Source: Actinomycetales bacterium (lineage in GTDB: Bacteria > Actinomycetota > Actinomycetes > Actinomycetales > Microbacteriaceae). From it: a stretch of DNA of 64,000 nucleotides. Each line of letters starts with the position of its first letter. Positions within the stretch are counted from its first letter, which is position 1. The position numbers and the translations under genes were made by a program. The notes beneath the pieces were generated by a model. The model made no database searches, had not been told where the DNA came from, and saw only the letters and a list, made by a program, of their open reading frames with translations. Of the stretch, positions 28,540 through 37,329 are shown one piece after another. The stretch is taken from contig JAFKEN010000013.1 of NCBI GenBank assembly GCA_017308515.1, forward strand, positions 1 through 64,000, given 5' to 3'.

Positions 28540-28612
28540 GCGAGCACGAGGGGGCGCAGCCGAGCGTGAGCGAGCACGGAGGAGCGCAGCAGAGCGTGAG
28601 CGAGCCCGTGCG
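28532..28612 (+). repeat. Three imperfect copies of GAGCGTGAGCGAGCACG at the pyrH/next-gene junction
   Basis: The approximately 30-bp unit contains the pyrH TGA and the overlapping GTG. Copies start near 28533, 28563 and 28593, and the last is diverged. Confidence 0.75.
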
Positions 28613-28994
28613 CCCCGCCGTCCTCGGCGCCGACGGCCGCCCGATCGAGGGCTCCCGCCCGAAGCGCCCGCGTCGTGCGTGGGACATCGGCCTGTCGATC
28701 CTGCTGCTGCTGCTCGCGGCGGCGACGGCGCTGCTCGGCTTCATCCTCGCGGTGTTCAACCTCGCCTTCGTCGTCGACTGCTCGAGCGCCCTGTGCTCGC
28801 CGGGCCGGGTGGTCGGCTCGCAGTACGGCTCGGGCGTCGCGGTCGCGGTGATCCTGGTGAGCGGCACGATCTTCACGATGTTCTCGATCGTGCGCTGGCG
28901 ACGCGGCTGGTGGGCGGCGCTGCTGACCTTCCTCCTCGTGCTGGCGGCGTGGATCGTCGGCTGGGTGCTGCTGAACGCCGCGGCGGGGGGATGA
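28536..28994 (+). CDS. Small membrane protein with a repeated N-terminal start region
   Basis: 152 residues. Three hydrophobic helices (about 50-72, 88-108, 120-148) follow a hydrophilic N-terminus containing MSEHEGAQP and [10 protein letters not shown], which come from a DNA tandem repeat covering the start codon. Three in-frame GTG codons (28536, 28566, 28596) could each start translation. The first overlaps the pyrH stop. No family was recognised. The last 4 bp overlap the DUF3097 gene (ATGA). Confidence 0.7.
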   Translation: MSEHEGAQPSVSEHGGAQQSVSEPVRPAVLGADGRPIEGSRPKRPRRAWDIGLSILLLLLAAATALLGFILAVFNLAFVVDCSSALCSPGRVVGSQYGSGVAVAVILVSGTIFTMFSIVRWRRGWWAALLTFLLVLAAWIVGWVLLNAAAGG

Positions 28995-29869
28995 CCGACC
29001 GCTACGGTCCCGACGTGCTGGCCGGCGACTGGCGCTCCCGCGGCCGCACCCCGGTCGCCGAGGTGCCCGCGACACGCGACCTCGTCGTCGAGCTCGCGCC
29101 GGATCCCGAGCGCCCCGGCGACGAGGGCTTCGTCGGCGCGGTCGTCGCCGTCGAGAAGCAGCGCGTCGGCCTCGAGGACCGCGCCGGCAGGGTGCGCTGG
29201 TTCCCGCTCGGCGGCGGGTTCCTCGTCGACGGCGCGCCGGTGCGGCTCGTCGCACCGTCCGCCGCGCCCGGCGCCGCCGCGCGCACGACCTCCGGGGGTC
29301 GTGCCGCGCCGAGCGCCGGCAACGCCGCGGTGCGCGCCCGCACGGCGCGGGCGAGCCGGCTGCTCGTCGAGGGCCGGCACGACGCCGAACTCGTCGAGAA
29401 GGTCTGGGGCCCCGACCTGCGCGTCGAGGGCGTCGCGGTGGAGTACCTCGAGGGCGTCGACCGGCTCGAGGAGGAGCTCGCGGCCTTCGGGCCGGGCCCC
29501 GACCAGCGGGTCGGGGTGCTCGTCGACCACCTCGTGCCGGGCAGCAAGGAGAGCCGCATCGCCGCGGCGCTCGGCGGGCCGCACGTGCGCATCCTCGGGC
29601 ATCCCTTCGTCGACGTCTGGCAGGCGGTGCGCCCGGAGCGGCTCGGCATCGCCGCCTGGCCGGAGGTGCCGCGCGGCATCGAGTGGAAGGTGGGGGTGTG
29701 CGCCGCGCTCGGCTGGCCCCACGGGGATCGCGAGGATCTCGCGCGCGCCTGGCAGCGCATCCTCGGCTCGGTGCGTCACTACGCCGATCTCGAGACCGCG
29801 CTGCTGACCCCGGTCGAGCAGCTCATCGACTTCGTCGCCGCGGATCCCGCCCCCGAGCCCGCCCGGTAG
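28991..29869 (+). CDS. DUF3097 family protein
   Basis: 292 residues. The N-terminal beta-rich segment (about 40-90, [20 protein letters not shown]) is followed, after an Ala/Gly linker, by a Toprim-like region ([20 protein letters not shown] ... [20 protein letters not shown]), whose E and DxD-like residues suggest nucleic-acid or nucleotide chemistry. The family is restricted to actinobacteria and has no proven function. It starts at an ATG overlapping the preceding stop and lies 31 bp before frr. Confidence 0.9.
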   Translation: MTDRYGPDVLAGDWRSRGRTPVAEVPATRDLVVELAPDPERPGDEGFVGAVVAVEKQRVGLEDRAGRVRWFPLGGGFLVDGAPVRLVAPSAAPGAAARTTSGGRAAPSAGNAAVRARTARASRLLVEGRHDAELVEKVWGPDLRVEGVAVEYLEGVDRLEEELAAFGPGPDQRVGVLVDHLVPGSKESRIAAALGGPHVRILGHPFVDVWQAVRPERLGIAAWPEVPRGIEWKVGVCAALGWPHGDREDLARAWQRILGSVRHYADLETALLTPVEQLIDFVAADPAPEPAR

Positions 29870-29900
29870 GCTTCCGGGAGGCAACCGTGAGGAGCATCCC

Positions 29901-30455
29901 GTGATCGCTGAGGTTCTCGCCGAGGCCGCCGAGAAGATGGACAAGGCGGTCGAGGTCGCGAAGGACGACTTCGCCACCGTGCGCACCGGCCGCGCCAATC
30001 CCGCGCTGTTCGAGAAGATCCCGGTGGACTACTACGGCACGCCCACGCCCTTGCAGCAGCTCGCCGGCCTGCAGAATCCCGAGGCGCGCACGATCATCAT
30101 CACGCCCTACGACAAGACCGCGCTCAAGGAGATCGAGAAGGCCCTCGTCGCCGTCCCGAACCTCGGGGCGAGCCCCAACAACGACGGCAACGTCATCCGG
30201 GTGACGATGCCCGAGCTCACCGAGGAGCGCCGCAAGGAGTACGTGAAGCTCGCCCGTGCCAAGGGGGAGGACGCGAAGGTCGTGCTGCGCAACCTCCGTC
30301 GCAAGGCGAAGGACGAGCTCGACGCCCTCACCGGCGAGGTGAGCGACGACGACATCGCCCGCGCCGAGAAGGAGCTCGACGCGCTCACCAAGAAGCACGT
30401 CGACGCGATCGACACCGCGCTGCAGCACAAGGAAGCGGAGCTGCTCGAGGTCTGA
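29901..30455 (+). CDS. frr: Ribosome recycling factor
   Basis: 184 residues, standard RRF: a three-helix bundle ([40 protein letters not shown]) plus the beta domain ([13 protein letters not shown]). It splits post-termination ribosomes with EF-G. It starts at a GTG behind GTGAGGAGC. Its TGA shares one base with the cdsA ATG (TGATG). Confidence 0.97.
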   Translation: MIAEVLAEAAEKMDKAVEVAKDDFATVRTGRANPALFEKIPVDYYGTPTPLQQLAGLQNPEARTIIITPYDKTALKEIEKALVAVPNLGASPNNDGNVIRVTMPELTEERRKEYVKLARAKGEDAKVVLRNLRRKAKDELDALTGEVSDDDIARAEKELDALTKKHVDAIDTALQHKEAELLEV

Positions 30456-31519
30456 TGGCCCCGACCACGGACGGCGACCCGGCGGAGCGGCCCGCCCGGC
30501 CTTCGCGGCGCCGCAACGAGGAGGGTCGCGGCCCGTCGATGCTCGCCGACTTCGAGGCGCGGGCGCAGGCCACCCGCTCCGACTTCGAGCACCGCGCGGC
30601 GGAGGCCCGGCAGGAGTTCGAGGATCGCGCGCGCGCCACCAAGCGCCAGTTCGACGAGACGCAGGAGAAGATCCGCGCGCGCACCGGGCGCAACCTGCTC
30701 GCCGCCGTCGGGATCGGCGTGCTCCTGGGCGGCACGTTCCTGGTGAGCCTCATCATCTGGCCGCCGTTGTTCATCGTGTTCGGCGGGGCGCTCATCGGCT
30801 TCACGTCCTTCGAGCTCGCGACCGCGCTGCGGCACGCCGGGCGGCTCGTGCCGCGCGTGGTGTCGACGGTGCTCGGGCTCGCGGTCGCCGTGGTCGCGTT
30901 CTTCTTCCACGTCGAGGGGCTGTGGCTCGCGACGATCGCCGCGGTGCTCCTGGTGTCGCTGTGGCGGCTGGGCGAGCTGCTGCTGCCGAGCCACCGGGTG
31001 AGCGGTCGCGATCTCGCGCTCGACCTCGGGGCCGGGGTGCTGATCCAGCTCTACGTGACCTTCCTGGCCGGCTTCTACCTCGTCCTGACCGGCATCGAGG
31101 GCGGCCAGTGGTGGACCCTCGCCTCGATCCTCATCGTGGTCGTCACCGACATCGGCGCGTACGCCGCCGGGCTCTCCTTCGGCCGGCACAAGATGGCGCC
31201 GACCATCAGCCCCGGCAAGACCTGGGAGGGTTTCGCCGGATCGGTGCTCGTCGCGATCATCGCCGGCGTGCTCGTCGCCTGGCTCATGCTCGGGCTGCCG
31301 TGGTGGTTCGGCGTGCCGATGGGTATCGTCTTCGCGCTCGTGGGCACGGTCGGCGACCTCACCGAGTCGCTCATCAAGCGCGACCTGGGCGTCAAGGACA
31401 TCTCGAGCTGGCTGCCCGGGCACGGCGGGTTCCTCGATCGGCTCGACTCGATCCTGCCGGCAGGCGCGGTCGCCTACGCGATGTTCCTCATCGCGCAGAC
31501 CCTGCAGCTGACCCCCTGA
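30455..31519 (+). CDS. cdsA: Phosphatidate cytidylyltransferase (CDP-diglyceride synthase)
   Basis: 354 residues. About eight membrane helices follow an approximately 80-residue cytoplasmic N-terminus that is charged and probably a short coiled coil (SDFEHRAAEARQEFEDRARA). The C-terminal family signature is complete: ESLIKRDLGVKD, then LPGHGGFLDRLDS. It makes CDP-diacylglycerol from phosphatidate and CTP, the branch point for membrane phospholipids. The charged N-terminal segment is an actinobacterial addition. Confidence 0.95.
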   Translation: MAPTTDGDPAERPARPSRRRNEEGRGPSMLADFEARAQATRSDFEHRAAEARQEFEDRARATKRQFDETQEKIRARTGRNLLAAVGIGVLLGGTFLVSLIIWPPLFIVFGGALIGFTSFELATALRHAGRLVPRVVSTVLGLAVAVVAFFFHVEGLWLATIAAVLLVSLWRLGELLLPSHRVSGRDLALDLGAGVLIQLYVTFLAGFYLVLTGIEGGQWWTLASILIVVVTDIGAYAAGLSFGRHKMAPTISPGKTWEGFAGSVLVAIIAGVLVAWLMLGLPWWFGVPMGIVFALVGTVGDLTESLIKRDLGVKDISSWLPGHGGFLDRLDSILPAGAVAYAMFLIAQTLQLTP

Positions 31520-31529
31520 GCCACCCCGA

Positions 31530-31535
31530 TAGACT
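31530..31535 (+). promoter_or_regulatory. -10 element for the DivIVA-domain gene (leaderless)
   Basis: TAGACT ends 8 nt before the GTG at 31544. Confidence 0.5.
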
Positions 31536-31543
31536 CCACGCTC

Positions 31544-32092
31544 GTGAGCATGACCTTCCCGCGCTCCAAGCGCTCGCGCCGCGGCTACGACATCGACGAG
31601 GTCGAGGAGTTCCTCGCCGACGCGCGTCAGGCCTACATGGCACCCGAGGGCAGCCCGGCCATGACGAGCGCCGAGATCCGCGAGGCCGGTTTCACGATGC
31701 GCCGCGGCGGCTACTCGACCGTCCACGTCGACGCCGCGCTCGAGCGGCTGGAGGACGCCTTCGCCCAGCGCGAGCGCGAGCGCGAGGTCGCCCTCCGAGG
31801 CGAGCGCGACTGGTACGCCGAGGCGCGCGCGACGGCGCAGGCGATCCTGGATCGCGTGGTCCGCCCGCGTGCCCAGCGCTTCCGCCGGGTGGGCCCCTTC
31901 TCGAGCGGCTACTCGACGCGCGAGGTCGACGCCTTCGCCGACCGCATCGCCGCTTACTTCCAGCAGGGCACCCCGCTCACGGTCGAGGAGGTGCGCTCGG
32001 TCGCGTTCCGACCGCAGCGCGGCGGCTACCTCGAGGCGCAGGTCGATCTGCTGCTCGACGCGGTCACGAAGGTGATGCTCGCGGTCCGCTGA
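31544..32092 (+). CDS. DivIVA-domain-containing protein
   Basis: 182 residues carrying repeated short DivIVA-type segments: FPRSKRSRRGYDIDEVEEFL at the start, FTMRRGGYSTVHVDAALERL, then FSSGYSTREVDAFADRI and FRPQRGGYLEAQVDLLLDAV. DivIVA segments bind curved membrane or guide peptidoglycan factors in actinobacteria. The coiled coil typical of true DivIVA/Wag31 is lacking, so it is probably an accessory. It follows cdsA, as in relatives. Confidence 0.88.
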   Translation: MSMTFPRSKRSRRGYDIDEVEEFLADARQAYMAPEGSPAMTSAEIREAGFTMRRGGYSTVHVDAALERLEDAFAQREREREVALRGERDWYAEARATAQAILDRVVRPRAQRFRRVGPFSSGYSTREVDAFADRIAAYFQQGTPLTVEEVRSVAFRPQRGGYLEAQVDLLLDAVTKVMLAVR

Positions 32093-32142
32093 CCCTCGGA
32101 CGGGGATCCCCCGATCTTCAGGGTGCGCCCGGCACGCCCGGA

Positions 32143-32148
32143 TAGACT
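32143..32148 (+). promoter_or_regulatory. -10 element for the transglycosylase-like gene
   Basis: TAGACT ends 10 nt before the ATG at 32159. Confidence 0.5.
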
Positions 32149-32158
32149 CGCCGCCGTC

Positions 32159-32746
32159 ATGACGGGGATCGCGCGGCTGTTCGCGCCCGAGCGCGTCGGC
32201 TCGGGGCGCCGCACGCTGCTGTCCGTGCTCGCCTCCCTCGCCGTGCTCGGCTTCGCCGGGGTCACGGTGCTGCCGCTCGCCGTCGCGCTGCCCTCGACCG
32301 CCGCGCCCGAGCGCGGCGGCGTCGAGGTCGCCCAGGATCTCGTCGGCATCGACTCCGCGGCGGTCACCGTGGTTCGCGACGGGTACACCGTGACCGACCC
32401 GCCCCCCAAGATCGCCGTCGCCCCCGCCGCCGGCGTGCCCGACCCCGGAACGGCGAAGGCGATCGGTCTGCAGATGGTGCTCGACCGCGGCTGGAGCGTC
32501 AGCGAGTACGACTGCCTCGCCGCGCTGTGGGATCGCGAGTCGCACTGGAACGTCTACGCGTACAACGGCTCCTCGGGCGCCTACGGCATCCCCCAGGCGC
32601 TGCCGGGGGAGAAGATGGCGAGCGCCGGCGCCGACTGGCAGACCAACCCGGCGACGCAGATCGCCTGGGGACTCGGCTACATCTCCGCGCGCTACGGCAC
32701 CCCGTGCGGGGCGTGGGAGCACAGCGAGTCGGAGAACTGGTACTGA
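32159..32746 (+). CDS. Lysozyme-fold/SLT transglycosylase-like secreted protein
   Basis: 195 residues from ATG 32159. An N-terminal membrane helix or signal anchor (about 18-42) precedes a compact lytic-transglycosylase-like domain with the catalytic Glu in LWDRESHWNVYAYNGSSGAY and GIPQALPGEKM, ending AWEHSESENWY. This resembles the C-terminal domain of actinobacterial resuscitation or aggregation-promoting factors. It probably acts on peptidoglycan outside the membrane. A longer upstream frame is rejected because the -10 element lies in it. Confidence 0.88.
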   Translation: MTGIARLFAPERVGSGRRTLLSVLASLAVLGFAGVTVLPLAVALPSTAAPERGGVEVAQDLVGIDSAAVTVVRDGYTVTDPPPKIAVAPAAGVPDPGTAKAIGLQMVLDRGWSVSEYDCLAALWDRESHWNVYAYNGSSGAYGIPQALPGEKMASAGADWQTNPATQIAWGLGYISARYGTPCGAWEHSESENWY

Positions 32747-32808
32747 GCCGGGTGCTGTCGGTACAGAGGCGCGTCGGGTCCGCTCCGGTGGGGCTCGGGC
32801 GTCGTCCG

Positions 32809-32814
32809 TAGACT
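32809..32814 (+). promoter_or_regulatory. -10 element for the 105-residue Cys-rich gene (leaderless)
   Basis: TAGACT ends 7 nt before the ATG at 32822. Confidence 0.55.
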
Positions 32815-32821
32815 CGAGACC

Positions 32822-33139
32822 ATGCCGCGCTCGAACCGACCCCGCACGCGCCGGGGCGGGGCGGGGTCGGCCGACGAGCCGGAGCCGCTCGACCTCGAGC
32901 GGGCCCGACGCGGGATGAGCCGCGTGGAGCGCCGCCGCGACGGCGAGTGGCACGTGCAGCCGCAGGCCGCCGACAGCGCGCTCAAGGTCTACCGCTGCCC
33001 CGGATGCGGCCTCGACATCGCCCCCGGCACCGCGCACCTCGTGGCGTGGCGGGCCGACGGGGTGCTCGGTCCGGAGGTCGACCTGGCCTCGCGGCGGCAC
33101 TGGCACACGCACTGCTGGCGGATCGAGGGGGGACGATGA
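32822..33139 (+). CDS. Small zinc-ribbon-like protein
   Basis: 105 residues with a basic N-terminus and a CPGCG knuckle at about 60, followed by HWHTHCWR, a likely second half of a metal site. Conserved in actinobacteria next to the hydrolase gene; no function is assigned. Databases sometimes call it an ATP/GTP-binding protein, but no P-loop is visible. Its TGA overlaps the ATG of the hydrolase gene. Confidence 0.8.
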   Translation: MPRSNRPRTRRGGAGSADEPEPLDLERARRGMSRVERRRDGEWHVQPQAADSALKVYRCPGCGLDIAPGTAHLVAWRADGVLGPEVDLASRRHWHTHCWRIEGGR

Positions 33140-33846
33140 CGGTCGAGATCCGCTCCGGGGTGGAGCTGCCCGCACGACGGGAGGACATCGAGCTGCACAC
33201 CGACGACGGCCTCACCCTCGTCGGCGAGCTGGCCCTCCCGCTCGAGCACCCGCCGGTCGCGACGCTCGTGTGCCTGCACCCGCTGCCCACGCACGGCGGG
33301 TTCATGGACTCCCACGTGCTGCGCAAGGCGGCGCTGCGCCTTCCCGCCCTCGCCGACCTGGCGGTGCTGCGGTTCAACTTCCGCGGGGTGTCCTCGCCGC
33401 GCGGCACCTCCGAGGGCGCCTTCGGCGACGGGATCGACGAGCGGCTCGACCTCGACGCGGCGATGCGCCTCGTCGCCGAGCGCGAGCTCCCCTCCCCGTG
33501 GCTGCTGGGCTGGTCGTTCGGAACCGAGGTCGCGCTGCAGGGCGGGCTCGACCAGCCGGTGGTCGGGGCGATCCTGCTCTCGCCGCCGCTGCGCCGCACG
33601 AGCGACGAGCAGCTCGCGCGCTGGGCCGGCAGCGGCAAGCGCCTCGTGGCGATCGTTCCCGAGCTCGACGACTACCTGACGCCCGAGCAGGCGGCCCCCC
33701 GTTTCGCGGCGGTGCCGGAGGCGGAGCTCGTCGCCGTCGAGGGCGGCAAGCACCTCTGGGTGGGGGAGCCGCAGGTGCGCCGCGTGCTCGACGAGGTCGT
33801 CGCGCGCGTCAACCCGCCCGCCGCGCCCCTCCCGACCACCTGGTAG
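33136..33846 (+). CDS. Alpha/beta hydrolase
   Basis: 236 residues. Features include HPLPTHGGFMDSHVL (oxyanion region), the nucleophile elbow GWSFGTEVAL (a G-x-S-x-G with Ser), a later Asp in PELDDYLTPEQ and His in EGGKHLWVG. This resembles the serine hydrolases of the KANL3/Tex30-type group. The substrate is unknown. It overlaps the zinc-ribbon gene by 4 bp (ATGA), so it is co-translated. The longer upstream frame is a shadow of that gene. The stop is followed directly by the tandem repeat array. Confidence 0.9.
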   Translation: MTVEIRSGVELPARREDIELHTDDGLTLVGELALPLEHPPVATLVCLHPLPTHGGFMDSHVLRKAALRLPALADLAVLRFNFRGVSSPRGTSEGAFGDGIDERLDLDAAMRLVAERELPSPWLLGWSFGTEVALQGGLDQPVVGAILLSPPLRRTSDEQLARWAGSGKRLVAIVPELDDYLTPEQAAPRFAAVPEAELVAVEGGKHLWVGEPQVRRVLDEVVARVNPPAAPLPTTW

Positions 33847-33859
33847 GAGCGCGCCGCAC

Positions 33860-34102
33860 GAGCGGCGGCTGGCGGGTTACCGCGCGGAGCGGGCGCGACC
33901 GCGCTCGTGCCCGCGGGAGCGCACGCGATCGCCGCAGGAGCGGCGGCTGGCGGGTTACCGCGCGGAGCGGGCGCGACCGCGCTCGTGCCCGCGGGAGCGC
34001 ATGCGATCGCCGCAGGAGCGGCGGCTGGCGGGTTGCCGCGCGGAGCGGGCGCGACCGCGCTCGTGCCCGCGGGAGCGCACGCGATCGCCGCAGGAGCGGC
34101 GG
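33860..34102 (+). repeat. Three tandem 78-bp repeats, each forming a hairpin
   Basis: Copies start at 33860 (first bases lost), 33937 and 34015, and a 10-bp partial copy is at 34093. They differ at two to three bases. Each unit contains GCGGGCGCGA-CCGCGC-TCGTGCCCGC, a 10-bp stem with a 6-nt loop. The array sits between two converging genes (hydrolase and AI-2E transporter) and could act as a bidirectional terminator. It is not a CRISPR: there are no spacers. Confidence 0.85.
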
Positions 34103-34115
34103 CGATGCAAAAAAT

Positions 34116-35177
34116 TCAGAGCGCGTTCTGCCGAGGGATGATGACCTGCTTGATGATGAGCAGCACCGCCGCCGCGAAGGGGATCGCGACGAGCGCTCCG
34201 AGCAGGCCGAGCAGCGTACCGCCCGCGAGCGCGGCGACGACGACGAGGACGCCGGGCACCTTCACGGCGCGGTTCATGATGCGCGGGCTGATGACGTAGG
34301 CCTCGATCTGCATGTACGCGAGGTACCAGATCCCGACCACGAACACCGCGGGCGGCCCGTCGAAGAGCCAGACGGCGGAGGTGATGAGGATCGACGCGGT
34401 GAGCGTTCCGACGAGGGGGATCATCGATCCGAGGAAGGCGATGAACGCGAGCAGTGCGGCGTACTGGATCGGTTCGCCGAGGATGCCGCCGAGCACCGTG
34501 AGGAACAGGAAGCTCACGACGCCGTTGGTCGCGCCGAGCGTGACCTGACCCATGACGAACCGACCGACCGAGGAGGTGATCTGCTCGGAGAGGTCGATGA
34601 AGGTCTCGCGCTTGGTCGCGGGCACGAGCGAGTACAGCGCGCGCTTGATGCTCGAGAGCGACGCGACGAAGTAGAGCATGAGGATCACGACGATCAGCAG
34701 GCCGAAGGCGCCCGAGGCGATGCCGAAGACGGTGTTGACGGTCGCCGCGGTGATGCTGCCGATGTTGCTGTTGAGGAAGTCGGTGACGCTCTTGACGGCC
34801 TGGTCGTAGGAGAGCCAGGGGATCGTCGCCGACCACCACTCCTGGACGGCCTCCTGGTTGGTGAGGGTGGAGATGAGGTCGGGCACCTGCTCGATGAGTC
34901 GGCCGACCTGCTCGACGATGACCGGCACGATCGCGAACACGAAGCCGACGACGACGCCGAGGATCACGACGAGCACGATGAGGATGGCGAGCGGGCGGGG
35001 CACCTTGTGCCGCTCGAGGAACGAGACCGCGGGGTCGATGCCGAGAGCCAGGAACAGCGCCGCGCCGACGTAGGTGATGATCGTCGCGAGGTTGCCGACC
35101 GCGGTGCCGATGAGCACCGCGACGAGCACGCCGAGGCCGCCGAACAGGCCGAGGCGGAAGGGGTTCTGGATCTTCAC
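34116..35177 (-). CDS. AI-2E family transporter (PerM-like)
   Basis: 353 residues with about seven to eight membrane helices. Two N-terminal helices, a large extracytoplasmic loop rich in polar helix (about 100-150), then the conserved GFLFLT-like and G-rich C-terminal helices (IAFLGSMIPLVGTLTASILI, MNRAVKVPGVLVVVAAL). Named for TqsA (AI-2 export), but many members are Na+/H+ antiporters or lipid-linked, so the substrate is unknown. It starts at a GTG behind AGGAG. Confidence 0.9.
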   Translation of the reverse strand: MKIQNPFRLGLFGGLGVLVAVLIGTAVGNLATIITYVGAALFLALGIDPAVSFLERHKVPRPLAILIVLVVILGVVVGFVFAIVPVIVEQVGRLIEQVPDLISTLTNQEAVQEWWSATIPWLSYDQAVKSVTDFLNSNIGSITAATVNTVFGIASGAFGLLIVVILMLYFVASLSSIKRALYSLVPATKRETFIDLSEQITSSVGRFVMGQVTLGATNGVVSFLFLTVLGGILGEPIQYAALLAFIAFLGSMIPLVGTLTASILITSAVWLFDGPPAVFVVGIWYLAYMQIEAYVISPRIMNRAVKVPGVLVVVAALAGGTLLGLLGALVAIPFAAAVLLIIKQVIIPRQNAL

Positions 35178-35274
35178 CGGGGCTCCTGGGGCGGCGTCGG
35201 CGGATGGGGTGCCCTCACGCTAGCGGAACGCCCGCCCGCCCCGGCGCATCGTCGCGCGCGACGCGCCCGCCGGG

Positions 35275-37155
35275 TCAGCCGGCGTGCTCGGGCTCGCGGT
35301 CGCCGCTCGGCTCGGCCGTGTCGGCGGCGCCGTCGCCCGACTCCCGAGCCTGCTCGGGCTCGTCGGGAGCGGCGGCCGGCAGACCGGCGGCCTGGCTCGC
35401 CTTCTCGACGCCCGCGAGGGCGCCGCGCAGGTTCTCGAGGTACCCCGCGATGGCCTCGCGCTCGTCGCGCAGCTTCGCGAGGCGCTCCTCGGTCTCGCTC
35501 AGCAGCGCCGACGACCGCTCCTCCGCCTGGCCGACGATCGACGCGGCGCGCGCCTCGGCGTCGCGGACGAGCTTCTCGGCCTCCGTGCGCGCCCCTTCGA
35601 GCGCCGAGCCGGCGGTGGCCCGCGCCTCGGAGACGAGCTTCTCCGCCTCCCCGCGGGCGGCGGCGGCACGCTCGTTGGCGGCCGCCAGCTGGGCCTGCGC
35701 GAGGCGCAGGTGCGCGAGGCGGGTCTGGCCGGCCTGATGCACGACCTCGGCGTCGTCGCGCCGGGTCGAGAGCTCGACGTCGAGGGCGGCGCGCGCCGCC
35801 TGGGCCGTGGAGGCGAGCTCCGCCGCGAGCGCGTCGCGCTCCGCCGCGATCGTGGCGCGTCCGGTCGCGATCTCCTCGGCGAGCGCCGCGCGCAGACGCG
35901 CCTGCTCGCTCTCGAAGGCCGCGCGGGAGCGCTCCTGCTCGGTGCGCAGCTCGGCGCGGGCCTGGGCCAGTTCGGCGGCGAGGGCCTCGCGCGCTCCGGT
36001 GCTCTCGGCCTCCCAGGTCGCGCGGGCCCCCGCGAGCTCGGCCTCCCAGCTCTCGCGCGATTCGGTCAGCTCGGCCTCGAGGCTCGAGCGGCGACCGGTG
36101 ACCTCGGTCTCGAGTGCGGCACGGGCCTGGGCGAGCTCGGTCTCGAGTGCGGCGCGGGCCTGGCTCACCTCGGTCTCGAGAGCGGCGCGCGCCTGCGCGA
36201 TCTCGGTCTCGAGCGCGGCGCGGCCGTTCGTCAGCTCCGCCTCTAGCTCGCTGCGGGTGCGGGCGGTCTCCGCCTCGAGCTGGGCGCGCGAGGTGCGGGT
36301 CGCCTTCTCGAGCTCGGCGTGCGCCGTGTCGGTCTCGGCCTTGAGGGCCGCCTGGGCGGCGGCGGTGTCGTTCTCGAGCTTGGTGGCGGCCTCCGCGGTG
36401 TCGCGCTCGAGAGCCTCGCGCTGCTCGGTGAGCTCGCGCTCGAGGTCCTCCCGGCGACGCAGGCTCTCGGCCTCGAACACGGCGCGCGACTGCTCGGTCT
36501 CGCGCGCGAGGCGCGCGGCCTCGTCGCGCGCGGCGGCGAGCTCGGTCTCGGCCGCGGCGCGGAGCTCGGCGATCTCGCGCTCCGCCTCCGCCCGCAGCGC
36601 AGCGGCCTCGCGTGCGGCGGTGGAGCGCGCCTCGGCGGCCTCGGTCGAGATCGAGCCGCGGATCGAGGCGGCCTCGCGCTGGGCGTCCTTGAGCAGCGTC
36701 TGCGACTCCTCGCGCGCGCCGCCGAGCAGTCCGTCCGACTCCGACTTGGCCGCGGAGAGGATCTGCTCCGCCTCCTCGCGGGCGCGGGCGACGGTCGTCT
36801 CGGCGACGCGCTGCGCTTCGGCGCGCGCCGCATCCACCTCGCCACGGGCGCTGCTGCGCAGCTGCTCGGCCTGCAGGTCGGCGTCGGCGATCATGCGCGT
36901 CGCCTGCTCCTCGGCGACCCGGAGGGTGTTCTCGAGGCGAGTTCCGAGGCCGGCGTAGGTGGGGCGGCCGACCTCGTCGAGTTCGGCCTGGAGGTCGTCG
37001 GCGACCGCCTGCAGGCGGCCGAGCTCCTTGGCCTGGTCGGCGCGTTCGCGGCGCAGAGCGTCGAGCTCCGACTGGAGCTTCGCCAGCGCGCGATCCACCT
37101 CGTCCCGGCTGTACCCGCGTCGCTCTGTGGTGAAGGCCCCGTCCTCGTCTGCCAC
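35275..37155 (-). CDS. Long DivIVA-like coiled-coil protein (cell-pole/cytoskeletal)
   Basis: 626 residues, starting at a GTG 7 nt after GAGGAG. A short DivIVA-type segment at the N-terminus (TTERRGYSRDEVDRALAKLQ) is followed by an uninterrupted coiled coil of about 550 residues. A regular run, ALETEVSQAR repeated several times around 300-390, has an eleven-residue rhythm seen in Scy/FilP-type scaffolds. The C-terminus is acidic and disordered. Actinobacteria use such proteins to organise polar growth. By context and form I infer the same here; no partner is visible nearby. Confidence 0.82.
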   Translation of the reverse strand: MADEDGAFTTERRGYSRDEVDRALAKLQSELDALRRERADQAKELGRLQAVADDLQAELDEVGRPTYAGLGTRLENTLRVAEEQATRMIADADLQAEQLRSSARGEVDAARAEAQRVAETTVARAREEAEQILSAAKSESDGLLGGAREESQTLLKDAQREAASIRGSISTEAAEARSTAAREAAALRAEAEREIAELRAAAETELAAARDEAARLARETEQSRAVFEAESLRRREDLERELTEQREALERDTAEAATKLENDTAAAQAALKAETDTAHAELEKATRTSRAQLEAETARTRSELEAELTNGRAALETEIAQARAALETEVSQARAALETELAQARAALETEVTGRRSSLEAELTESRESWEAELAGARATWEAESTGAREALAAELAQARAELRTEQERSRAAFESEQARLRAALAEEIATGRATIAAERDALAAELASTAQAARAALDVELSTRRDDAEVVHQAGQTRLAHLRLAQAQLAAANERAAAARGEAEKLVSEARATAGSALEGARTEAEKLVRDAEARAASIVGQAEERSSALLSETEERLAKLRDEREAIAGYLENLRGALAGVEKASQAAGLPAAAPDEPEQARESGDGAADTAEPSGDREPEHAG

Positions 37156-37201
37156 CGCTCGCTCCTCGATCGAGTCTCGCTCCCCACCCGGGGACGGTTC
37201 G

Positions 37202-37207
37202 AGTGTA
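37202..37207 (-). promoter_or_regulatory. -10 element for the coiled-coil gene
   Basis: On the minus strand TACACT lies 46 nt before the GTG at 37155. Confidence 0.4.
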
Positions 37208-37323
37208 GTCACGGGGCGCGGCCCCTCCGATCGGTCCCGGGCGCCCCTCGGGGGGCGTCGAGCGTTCAGGGTGCTGCCAGCCTTCTTCCAGCGGTTCGCC
37301 GAGGTGCGCCCGAGGCGGTCGGC

Positions 37324-37329
37324 TATTCT
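37324..37329 (+). promoter_or_regulatory. -10 element for the envelope-protein gene
   Basis: TATTCT lies about 110 nt before the TTG at 37441, giving a leader ending in a good ribosome site (GAGGAG). Confidence 0.4.

Noticed and set aside
33860-34102. CRISPR array
   Set aside because: The 78-bp units abut directly with no unique spacers, and no cas genes are present.
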